Source of the DNA: Rhizobium rhizogenes
GTDB taxonomy: Bacteria > Pseudomonadota > Alphaproteobacteria > Rhizobiales > Rhizobiaceae
Assembly (NCBI RefSeq): GCF_002005205.3
Contig: NZ_CP019701.2
Coordinates: 124,001-188,000 of the forward strand
Reading direction: 5' to 3'
Length of the DNA: 64,000 nucleotides
Position numbers and translations under genes: made by a program. Below the pieces are notes generated by a model that worked only from the letters and a program-made list of their open reading frames with translations, was not told the origin of the DNA and did no database searches. Positions 24,609 to 31,035 of the stretch are shown piece after piece (position 1 is the stretch's first letter; each line of letters begins with the position of its first letter).

Positions 24609-25028
24609 ATGAAAGCACCACTGCGACCCCATGGTTTCGACAAACCCTCGGACCTTGACGACCATCTGGCCGAACTGGAAGAGGAGGCCGTGGAGCAGAA
24701 GGTCGCAAAGCCCGCTGCCCGAAGGTCACGTGCATCCGTCCCGCAAGAACCTTCGCTGCGCGCTGAACTGGATGACCTGCGCAAACAGCTCGAACAAATC
24801 CGCCGTGACGTAAAACGGCTGGAGGCCACCTCCCGCCCGGTGCGCCATGCCGTGGATGCCAGGCAGGATCGGGAGCGCGAGAATTCACGCCTGATGACGG
24901 TGGTGCGCTCTGTCGCCGTCACCTCGCTCGCCAGCCGCATCTTCTCCTCTTCGCCCGTCATGGCGGCGCTGGTGGCCGTGGCGCCGTTTGCGCTTGGCCT
25001 TGCGGCACGGAGCAGCGAAGAGGCATAG
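24609..25028 (+). CDS. Unknown coiled-coil protein with C-terminal membrane segment
   Basis: A 139-residue protein I do not recognise. It starts MKAPLRPHGF behind a good AGGAGA site. Residues about 15-85 are strongly charged, with a predicted coiled coil around LRAELDDLRKQLEQIRRDVKRLE. Near the C-terminus a hydrophobic segment (SPVMAALVAVAPFALGLAA) could anchor it in the membrane, leaving the charged part in the cytoplasm. It stands alone between the beta-oxidation terminator and tRNA-Phe, with base composition like its core neighbours. It is probably a genuine rhizobial small protein, but no function is inferred. Confidence 0.65.
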   Translation: MKAPLRPHGFDKPSDLDDHLAELEEEAVEQKVAKPAARRSRASVPQEPSLRAELDDLRKQLEQIRRDVKRLEATSRPVRHAVDARQDRERENSRLMTVVRSVAVTSLASRIFSSSPVMAALVAVAPFALGLAARSSEEA

Positions 25029-25216
25029 ATGCTCGCCTGCTGCGCCACCTCCGTCATCCACATTGGCCCTGCGTGAACCTGTCGCCTGCTGGATGTCGAT
25101 CAGAGCGAGCGAATGGTGGATAGCGCTTTCCAGCCACAATCCGGTCTTCACCGGGCATGGATTCCAGCCATCCACAGGCGCCGTGAAAAAACTGTCAAAA
25201 AACTTCGCGATGGCGC

Positions 25217-25244
25217 TTGCCATGTCCGAACAAGATGTTATAAC
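25217..25244 (+). promoter_or_regulatory. Candidate promoter of tRNA-Phe
   Basis: TTGCCA (25217-25222) and TATAAC (25239-25244) are separated by 16 bases, about 70 bases upstream of the tRNA. A GC-rich CCCCGC follows, as at stable-RNA promoters. In the rest of 25029-25312 I see no gene. Confidence 0.6.
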
Positions 25245-25312
25245 CCCGCTCACTTTCGGGGCACCAAACAGCCCCGCCCGCCAAAAGCGGAGGTTCTTCA
25301 AGGACCTGAAGT

Positions 25313-25388
25313 GCCCGGATAGCTCAGTTGGTAGAGCAGCGGATTGAAAATCCGCGTGTCGGTGGTTCAAATCCGCCTCCGGGCACCA
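25313..25388 (+). tRNA. tRNA-Phe (anticodon GAA)
   Basis: A 76-nucleotide cloverleaf including encoded CCA. The acceptor stem GCCCGGA pairs with TCCGGGC. The D arm has GCTCAGTTGGTAGAGC. The anticodon stem GCGGA/TCCGC holds the loop TTGAAAA, so the anticodon is GAA. The T arm has GGTTCAAATCC. It reads phenylalanine UUC/UUU codons. The lower-GC methyltransferase segment starts right after its 3' end, a common integration position, but I found no duplicated 3' end (attR) near the other boundary. Confidence 0.97.
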
Positions 25389-25579
25389 TTAATTATAAAA
25401 AAATCTCAAAGTTACGGAAGATAGCGCTCGGGCTTGCGGATTTCGTCGCATATTCAGTTTTTCACATAGTCGAATTCTAGAAGGCGATTCTGGCGCGGTT
25501 GCCTAGATTAAACGTTAAAGATGTATCTCTCTCCCGGCTTGAATAGCCTTGCCGAAGTCATAGGTGTACGAGGTGATGG

Positions 25580-26905
25580 TCAGAGCTTACTTCTCAAGGT
25601 TTCGTACTCATCCAGAAGCTCTATGTAGTGCGCGTCCAACTCTGCAATCTCTGTGCGTCGGTCTCGATTATCGACCATTATATCTGCGGGTTGCTTAACG
25701 TATGTTGAAGGGGTTAGGAGGCAATCCTTAGCTTCGATTTCTGTCTTGCTTACTAGGCTGCTGAACCCTGGCTCGGTCAGACGTTGGTCGTACACTCTGG
25801 CAATTTGATCCACGGATGTGTCGTCTAACACATTTTTCTTTCCCCGACGGCTTCCCAATGTGCTTGCATCAACGAAAAGCGTCCCGATGTCTTGATCGTC
25901 TACTGGTCGGCGCAAGACGACAATGCAAGTCTCTATCGCAGTGACAGGAGCAAAGAGCCGTGCTGGCAGGGCAATTACTGCCGCTATTGCTCCTTGTTTT
26001 ACTAAGCTTCTCCGAACTCGGATATCTGTGCCCGCCCTAAAGAGGACACCATTAGGAACCAGAACCGCTGCCGTTCCGAGGTTGTCAAGGTGCTCATAGG
26101 CTGAAAGCAGGTATGCAAGTTCGCTTGATATTCTACCATTTGAACGATGGGCGAGCAGATGACTATCGATCAACCACTCCAGCTCCGCGATTGGTATTTG
26201 TATACCAAATGGCGGATTTGTCAGTACGACGTCAAATCGACGTCGTTGTCGCTCCCACTCATCGCGTATATCAACCGCTTTTAGGCGCGGCCCTAACTCG
26301 ATCTCCGCATGCTTTGCACCATTAACTGCGAGCCGAACCTTGGCCCAAGAACAGGCGTATCCATTCGCCTCGCGTCCGACGAACAGAGTTTGGTCAGGAT
26401 CAAATATTTTTTGAGCTGCGAGAAATAGACCTCCGCTACCGCACGCGGGATCGAATACTTCATTATTAGACGCGCTGCGACCTGGAAGTGACGCCATCAA
26501 ACGGGCAACTTCCCGAGGTGTTTCATGGGCCCAAGGGAATTCGAGGTCGTATAGTCGTTCCTGCAACCAGGACTCAAAGCAGCATTGTGTATATACGTGA
26601 TCAACCAAATTGAGCCACTCTAGCGTAGTCAGTGGATCAAGTTGTGTGAGATCATTCAAGAGGTACTGGCTGAACGGAGCATCTTCCCAAAATAGACGGC
26701 TTTCCATTTCTCTAGCGATTTGCAGAACATCGCTAGATGTCGAGAGCGAGCCGATCGAAGGTCCAAATTTATATTTCTGGCGCAAAAACTCTAGCGCAAA
26801 AAGTGCGATCGGTAGGCCCAGATTGGGATGCCCCGAGATACGTCCGAGTTCTTGCATCCTCTTTAGGCGTTGATCGAGTTCGCGCCAAACTTTATCCTCG
26901 TGCAT
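25580..26905 (-). CDS. hsdM: Type I-like N6-adenine DNA methyltransferase (M subunit)
   Basis: A 441-residue HsdM-type protein. Motif I DPACGSGGL is at about 152-160 (SAM binding) and the catalytic NPPF at about 230-233, typical of N6-adenine methyltransferases. The segment HETPREVARLM before motif I matches the (F/Y)-x-TP-R-E-V box of type I M subunits. The start is ATG 26905: GAGGA lies six bases upstream, while the ATG at 26911 abuts it. It overlaps the 3' end of the specificity gene by 14 bases, so the two are coupled. There is no HsdR-like translocase/nuclease nearby, so it probably methylates without restricting, or works with an unknown effector. Confidence 0.87.
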   Translation of the reverse strand: MHEDKVWRELDQRLKRMQELGRISGHPNLGLPIALFALEFLRQKYKFGPSIGSLSTSSDVLQIAREMESRLFWEDAPFSQYLLNDLTQLDPLTTLEWLNLVDHVYTQCCFESWLQERLYDLEFPWAHETPREVARLMASLPGRSASNNEVFDPACGSGGLFLAAQKIFDPDQTLFVGREANGYACSWAKVRLAVNGAKHAEIELGPRLKAVDIRDEWERQRRRFDVVLTNPPFGIQIPIAELEWLIDSHLLAHRSNGRISSELAYLLSAYEHLDNLGTAAVLVPNGVLFRAGTDIRVRRSLVKQGAIAAVIALPARLFAPVTAIETCIVVLRRPVDDQDIGTLFVDASTLGSRRGKKNVLDDTSVDQIARVYDQRLTEPGFSSLVSKTEIEAKDCLLTPSTYVKQPADIMVDNRDRRTEIAELDAHYIELLDEYETLRSKL

Positions 26906-27515
26906 CTGCATTCCTCATATGACGTGCCAAAATAGCTAAGGCCTCGTCTCGTCGCATTTGCGCGCTGCCGATGGCGATTCGATAAAGTTCGTCTGCAACG
27001 CAAATGAGACGAACTAAATTTACTTGTTCTTCACGTGGAGGCACAACAAGTGTTAAGCTTTCTAGATCCTTCAGTGTCAATACCGGTTGAGCCGTACTCG
27101 AAATTCGACTTAGCAGAAGCGCGTGCGTTTCAGCTTGCCGAAGAAAAGCGCACAGCAGTTCTGATTCAATCTGCGATTCAGGCCCAGGGCGAATGATAAT
27201 AAAGTTGGCGCTTGCTATGCATCCAACGTGTTTTTCACTCACGACCGCGCACTTGAGGAGAGTACCCCGAGCGCTGACGAGAATATCTCCGATTTGTAGT
27301 TCTTGCCGACCTAACCTTTTAGGGTCGACGTCCACGATTTCGAGAGTGTCTGGATATGTTATTCCCCCATCATTGATATCTTTAACTTGAATAAACCGTA
27401 AGGCTCGCGAATTGGCCGCGCTTGAGGCAACACGAGTTAAATTCAGCCCCATGAACATAGAGGCAACAAGCTCCGTTATTCGCCTGCTCTTGCCTACAGG
27501 ATTCGGCTTGGTCAT
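26892..27515 (-). CDS. hsdS: Half-size type I specificity subunit (single TRD)
   Basis: A 207-residue protein with one target-recognition domain: FIQVKDINDGGI, LQIGDILVSARGTLLK, and the C-terminal LTLKDLESLTLVVPPREEQVNLV, the usual end-of-TRD pattern before a helical arm. Full HsdS proteins have two TRDs in about 400 residues. Half-S proteins are known to work as dimers and read palindromic sites, so a symmetric methylation motif is predicted (inference). The ATG at 27515 follows AAGGA. It is first in the two-gene S-M operon, the reverse of the common M-S order. Base composition is lower in GC than in the flanking pha genes. Confidence 0.82.
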   Translation of the reverse strand: MTKPNPVGKSRRITELVASMFMGLNLTRVASSAANSRALRFIQVKDINDGGITYPDTLEIVDVDPKRLGRQELQIGDILVSARGTLLKCAVVSEKHVGCIASANFIIIRPGPESQIESELLCAFLRQAETHALLLSRISSTAQPVLTLKDLESLTLVVPPREEQVNLVRLICVADELYRIAIGSAQMRRDEALAILARHMRNADARG

Positions 27516-27545
27516 AATGGTCCTTATTGCAGTATTTTTTCTACT

Positions 27546-27582
27546 GATTGACTTTTCACTCGAGTTTCCCTAAATGTCAATC
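27546..27582. promoter_or_regulatory. Inverted repeat in the divergent promoter region of the S-M module
   Basis: GATTGAC (27546-27552) and GTCAATC (27576-27582) are exact complements. Between them lies the palindrome ACTCGAGT (27558-27565). The block sits between hsdS (minus strand) and the small membrane ORF (plus strand), so one regulator could control both sides. On the minus strand the arm contains TTGACA, a good -35 element. Confidence 0.4.
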
Positions 27583-27652
27583 CTGAGGTGCTGCTTGCGA
27601 ATTGAGTTTTGCATGGTGCCGACGTTGAACGGGGCAAAGCTTGGAGGGTAAT

Positions 27653-27829
27653 ATGGGCGCGATCGACATCAATCGTCTTATGGTGGTGTTGGGGGTTGTA
27701 GTGATCGCCTGCATCGCGGCAGCGAGCAATTATCGCGTAGAAATCAGCGGTGGCACGGTGAAGTTCGAAAAGAACATTGAGCGGACTGACTCGCACGTTT
27801 TCTCCCCTTCTGTGTATGTTGAAAGGTAA
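27653..27829 (+). CDS. Small single-TM protein (58 residues)
   Basis: MGAIDINRL, then a hydrophobic segment (VVLGVVVIACIAAAS) and a polar tail (YRVEISGGTVKFEKNIER...). The strong ribosome site GGAGGG precedes ATG 27653 at a 4-base spacing, which supports real translation. It diverges from the S-M methyltransferase operon across about 140 bases. No family is recognised. The tail would be cytoplasmic or periplasmic depending on orientation. It could be a partner of the methyltransferase module, an unrelated passenger or a membrane toxin-like peptide; the sequence does not decide. Confidence 0.55.
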   Translation: MGAIDINRLMVVLGVVVIACIAAASNYRVEISGGTVKFEKNIERTDSHVFSPSVYVER

Positions 27830-27833
27830 CTCA

Positions 27834-27932
27834 ATGAGTGGCTCTACTAGCCGATCCAGGAAGCACGCCCCATTCTCCAGCAGAGAAAATCCATTGTTAC
27901 GTAAGAATAATCAATTTAGTCGTTTGGGATGA
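27834..27932 (+). CDS. Possible 32-residue ORF downstream of the small TM protein
   Basis: ATG at 27834 lies 4 bases after the previous stop, with GAAAGG upstream. It encodes a very basic peptide (MSGSTSRSRKHAPFSS, then LLRKNNQFSRLG). Close spacing suggests coupling with the membrane ORF. The short length means it could be chance. Confidence 0.3.
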   Translation: MSGSTSRSRKHAPFSSRENPLLRKNNQFSRLG

Positions 27933-27952
27933 CGTGCCTGTACTCCTGATCC

Positions 27953-28297
27953 TTACAGATGCTCCCGATTATCCGTATTCTGCTCCGCCCGGTCCCGATA
28001 AAGTGCTGCCCGTCCCAGCAGCATCAGCGACACCGGCGTCGTTACCGTCATGAAGATGCCGATGAAGATTTCGTGGAAGGCGAAGCGGTCGCCGGAGACG
28101 GAGAAATAGATGATCGAGGCCATGACGATGCCGCCGGTGCCCCAGCTGGTGCCGAGTGTGGGCGCGTGCAGGCGTTCATAAAAGCTGTTCAGCTTGGCAA
28201 AGCCGATGGTGCCGATCAGCGTCAGCGAAGCGCCCAGAAGGACGAAGAAAGCCACGAGAATGGCGGCCCAGAGCGGAAATTCTGTAGCGTTGTTCAT
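27953..28297 (-). CDS. phaG: Cation/proton antiporter subunit G (PhaG/MnhG)
   Basis: A 114-residue subunit with three hydrophobic segments. The pattern IGTIGFAKLNSFYERLHAPTLG and ITF-like MTVTTPVSLMLLGRAALYRD is diagnostic of MnhG/PhaG. It is part of the multi-subunit Mrp-type K+/H+ or Na+/H+ antiporter in the inner membrane, which in S. meliloti is needed for K+ tolerance at alkaline pH. It overlaps phaF by 4 bases (ATGA) and is last in the operon. The accessory segment begins right after its stop, with no clear terminator visible. Confidence 0.93.
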   Translation of the reverse strand: MNNATEFPLWAAILVAFFVLLGASLTLIGTIGFAKLNSFYERLHAPTLGTSWGTGGIVMASIIYFSVSGDRFAFHEIFIGIFMTVTTPVSLMLLGRAALYRDRAEQNTDNREHL

Positions 28298-28575
28298 TCG
28301 ATCACCTCGCCGCGCATCATGAATTTGGAAAGGGCGACGGTGGAGACGAAGCCGAGGATGGCGATCAGCAGCGAGGCCTCGAAATAGATGTCGTTGCCGG
28401 TGCGCAGGCCAAAGGTGAGGAGAAGCAGCATGGCGTTGACATAAAGCGTATCGATGCCAAGCACCCGGTCCTGGGCGCGCGGGCCGATGGCGATGCGATA
28501 GACTGATATCGTCATGGCAATGGCCAGCATCAGCTGCGCCAGCGAAAAGGACCAGAAAAGGATAATCGAACTCAT
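28294..28575 (-). CDS. phaF: Cation/proton antiporter subunit F (PhaF/MnhF)
   Basis: A 93-residue protein with three transmembrane stretches. MTISVYRIAIGPRAQDRVLGIDTLYVNAM is the typical MnhF signature around the conserved Gly-Pro and Asp. It is a small membrane subunit of the Pha/Mrp complex. It overlaps phaE upstream and phaG downstream by 4 bases each, so the three are translated in a coupled fashion. Some members of this family have been linked to bile salt or solute efflux, but here the operon context fixes the role. Confidence 0.93.
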   Translation of the reverse strand: MSSIILFWSFSLAQLMLAIAMTISVYRIAIGPRAQDRVLGIDTLYVNAMLLLLTFGLRTGNDIYFEASLLIAILGFVSTVALSKFMMRGEVIE

Positions 28576-29060
28576 TCGAATATCTCCATCAGCAGTTTTT
28601 CATATCGGTTCTTGATGAGGCTTATCCACGCTGCCTCATCCACATCGTCGAGAACGTGGAGGAGGAGCGTGCCCTGGCTGGAATTATATTCGAGCCAGGC
28701 GCTGCCCGGCGTCGAGGTCAGGATCGTCGCCAGAATGGCGAGCGCCATGGGATCGCGAATATCGAGCGGCACGGCCAGGAAGCCGGATTTACGGTCTCTT
28801 TCGCGCTTGAAGAGAATGATCTTCACAACCGAGATATTGGACCTGATGATATCGTAAAGCACGATAAGGATCAGCTGCGCGAGCCGGTGCCAGTTGCGGA
28901 TGCGCGGCTTGGCTGGCCTGAGCGACGCCATCGCCCAGGAGGCGATGAGTGCCACGGCGGTGCCGAGCAGCAGATGCCCGGGCGAAAAGCTGTTGATCGT
29001 CATCCAGAAGAAGATCAGCGAAACGGTCAGCAGCGGATAGGGGAGGAGACGGCTCATCAT
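28572..29060 (-). CDS. phaE: Cation/proton antiporter subunit E (PhaE/MnhE)
   Basis: A 162-residue subunit: N-terminal hydrophobic segments (LLPYPLLTVSLIFFWMTINSF, then LLLGTAVALIASWAM) and a soluble C-terminal half with the MnhE pattern ILTSTPGSAWLEY and LLLHVLDD. I start it at ATG 29060 in the ATGATGA junction, because this gives the 4-base overlap with phaD seen elsewhere in the operon; the next ATG (29057) is also possible. The longer open frame to 29348 lies inside phaD and is rejected. Confidence 0.92.
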   Translation of the reverse strand: MMSRLLPYPLLTVSLIFFWMTINSFSPGHLLLGTAVALIASWAMASLRPAKPRIRNWHRLAQLILIVLYDIIRSNISVVKIILFKRERDRKSGFLAVPLDIRDPMALAILATILTSTPGSAWLEYNSSQGTLLLHVLDDVDEAAWISLIKNRYEKLLMEIFE

Positions 29061-30703
29061 GGTTCCGCCTCCCGGTTGCTGCCCGCTCTGGGTGCGGAAA
29101 TGACGCCCTGAATATAGCTTGCGGGCAGATCGAGGATACGCGCCGTTTCCTGCATGTAGCGCATCACCGGACCCGCCTGCACGGTCATGGCAAGTGTCAG
29201 CCCGAGCAGCAGCATCACGGGCGCGATTTCGATGACGAGAACACGCGGCACCGTCCCTTCGATGGAGGCCCAGAAGGTGCGGATACCGGCACGGGTCATC
29301 GAGATCAGCGATGCGAAACCGGCAAAGACGATCAGGAAAACCAGCCACCAGGAAAGCGTGGAAATGCTGTCATTGGCACCAAGCCCGGAAGGATTGAGAA
29401 TGGCGGTCAGCATCGAGAACTTGGCGATGAAGCCCGAAAGCGGCGGCAGGCCGGCCAGAAGAATGCCGCAGGCGGCAAAACAGGCGCCGAGCACCGCCAT
29501 GGTGGCGGGCATGGTGACGCCGACTTCCTCTTCCTCCTCTTCCTCGTCGCCCTCGCCATAGGCCTCCATGGTCACGGCAAGAACGTTCGCGCCGGCATCC
29601 TGCCCGCGCTCGACGAGTTCGATCAGCATGAAGAAGGCGCTGATGGTGAGGGTGGAGCTGACCATGTAATAAAGCGCGCCGGCCGCCACCGTCGGGTTGC
29701 CGGTGCCCATGGCGGCAAGCAGCGTTCCCGATGAGACGAGGACCGAAAAGCCGGCCAGCCGCCCCAGCGCCTGCGATGCGAGAACGCCGATGGCTCCGAA
29801 GATGATGGTGGCGATACCGCCGACCAGCAGCGCATCATGGCCGAAACCGGCCGATTCCCCGGCCGTCTGCCCGAAAAGCAGGAAGGACAGGCGGGCGATG
29901 ACATAAATCCCGACCTTGCTCATGATGGCAAACAGCCCGCCCACCGGGGCAGACGCCGCGCCATAGGCGGAAGGCAGCCAGAAATTCAGCGGCCACATGC
30001 CGGCCTTGACCAGAAAGGCGATGCCGAGGATGGCCGAGCCGGTTTCCAAGAGCATGCGCTGGTCCGGGTTGAGCCCCTCGATGCGATGGGCGAGATCGCC
30101 CATGTTCAGCGTGCCCGTGACGCCATAGATGAGGCTGACACCGATCAGGAAGAACAGCGCCGCGACGAGGTTGATGGCGATGTAGTGCAGGCCCGCCTTG
30201 ACGCGCTGCTGGCCGGAACCGTGCAGCAACAGGCCATAGGAGGCAGCCAGCATCACCTCGAAGAACACGAAGAGATTGAACAGGTCGCCGGTCAGGAACG
30301 CGCCGTTGACGCCCATCAGCATCATCTGGAACAGCGAATGGAAATGCGCCCCGGCCTTGTGCCATTTCGCCATCGAATAGATCAGCGAGGGTATGGCCAG
30401 CAGCGCCGTCAGCAGCACCATCAGGCCGGAAAGCCGGTCGGCAACGAGCACGATGCCAAAAGGTGCGGGCCAGTTGCCCAGCAGATAGACACCGCTTGAG
30501 ACCACGGCGGCGATCTCGGTATTGACGGTCGAGTTCACCTCGCGGAACAGCAGGATCGCAACCACCAGCAACAGCACGGTGGAGGTGAAGCTGATGGCGG
30601 CCTTTGCAACACGCTGGCGCTCGTCGAAGAACAACAGCAGGGCGGCGGTGATGAGCGGCAGCAGGATCGGCGCAATGACGATGTGGAAGGGGAATGACAT
30701 CAT
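29057..30703 (-). CDS. phaD: Cation/proton antiporter subunit D (PhaD/MnhD, NuoN-like)
   Basis: A 548-residue multi-spanning subunit homologous to NADH dehydrogenase proton-pumping subunits. The core has KAGLHYIAINLVAALFFLIG, FLVKAGMWPLNFWLPSAYGAAS (conserved Lys and Pro of the proton channel) and HDALLVGGIAT. An unusual acidic insert (GDEEEEEEEVG at about 390-400) lies in a loop between transmembrane helices. It overlaps phaC by 4 bases and phaE by 4 bases. As in other Mrp complexes, it is one of two likely ion-translocating subunits. Confidence 0.93.
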   Translation of the reverse strand: MMSFPFHIVIAPILLPLITAALLLFFDERQRVAKAAISFTSTVLLLVVAILLFREVNSTVNTEIAAVVSSGVYLLGNWPAPFGIVLVADRLSGLMVLLTALLAIPSLIYSMAKWHKAGAHFHSLFQMMLMGVNGAFLTGDLFNLFVFFEVMLAASYGLLLHGSGQQRVKAGLHYIAINLVAALFFLIGVSLIYGVTGTLNMGDLAHRIEGLNPDQRMLLETGSAILGIAFLVKAGMWPLNFWLPSAYGAASAPVGGLFAIMSKVGIYVIARLSFLLFGQTAGESAGFGHDALLVGGIATIIFGAIGVLASQALGRLAGFSVLVSSGTLLAAMGTGNPTVAAGALYYMVSSTLTISAFFMLIELVERGQDAGANVLAVTMEAYGEGDEEEEEEEVGVTMPATMAVLGACFAACGILLAGLPPLSGFIAKFSMLTAILNPSGLGANDSISTLSWWLVFLIVFAGFASLISMTRAGIRTFWASIEGTVPRVLVIEIAPVMLLLGLTLAMTVQAGPVMRYMQETARILDLPASYIQGVISAPRAGSNREAEP

Positions 30704-31035
30704 TTCGTCTCCCTCCCGTCCACATGGTCGGTGCCGGTAAGGCCGCGGGCGGCAAGCAGCACCACGAGGAACAGCGCCGTGGTGGCAAAGCCGATGACGA
30801 TCGCTGTCAGTACCAGCGCCTGCGGCACGGGATCGGCAAGCGAGGAGCTGTCCACACCGTTCACCAGCACCGGCGGCGCATTGGTCTTGATGCCGCCGAC
30901 GCCGAAGATGAACAGGTTGACGGCGTAAGACAAAAGCGAAAGTCCGACGATGACCTGATAGGTGCGTGGGCGCAGGACGAGCCAGACGCCGGAGCCGGTC
31001 ATGATGCCGATGCCGATTGCAAGAATGAGTTCCAT
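30700..31035 (-). CDS. phaC: Cation/proton antiporter subunit C (PhaC/MnhC, NuoK-like)
   Basis: A 111-residue subunit with three transmembrane helices. It resembles NuoK: LVLRPRTYQVIVGLSLLSYAVNLFIF, the conserved region with acidic residues before ALVLTAIVIGFATTALFLVV. Its ATG overlaps the phaAB stop by one base (TAATG) and its end overlaps phaD by four. It is required for assembly of the Mrp complex in studied systems (family knowledge). Confidence 0.93.
   Translation of the reverse strand: MELILAIGIGIMTGSGVWLVLRPRTYQVIVGLSLLSYAVNLFIFGVGGIKTNAPPVLVNGVDSSSLADPVPQALVLTAIVIGFATTALFLVVLLAARGLTGTDHVDGRETK

Larger units (their letters stand above)
25389..27952. other. Lower-GC accessory segment between tRNA-Phe and phaG
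   Basis: This 2.6-kb stretch has visibly more A/T and codons such as ATA, TTA and AGA than the flanking genes. It carries a DNA methyltransferase, a half-size specificity subunit and two tiny ORFs, and stops at the 3' end of phaG. It starts at the CCA end of tRNA-Phe, which suggests insertion at the tRNA. No integrase or flanking direct repeat was seen. Bases 25389-25579 are AT-rich and hold no ORF that I can support. Confidence 0.6.

Noticed and set aside
25389..27952. Complete type I restriction-modification system
   Set aside because: Only S and M genes are present; no long HsdR ORF with helicase or nuclease motifs exists in this segment.
25313..27960. attL/attR direct repeat of the tRNA-Phe 3' end
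   Set aside because: I searched around 27830-27960 for a copy of the tRNA 3' end and saw none. The lower GC and position suggest insertion, but integration at the tRNA is unproven.
28572..29348. Long form of phaE (start at 29348)
   Set aside because: The first ~95 codons overlap phaD and lack membrane-protein character; ATGA coupling at 29060 fits the rest of the operon.
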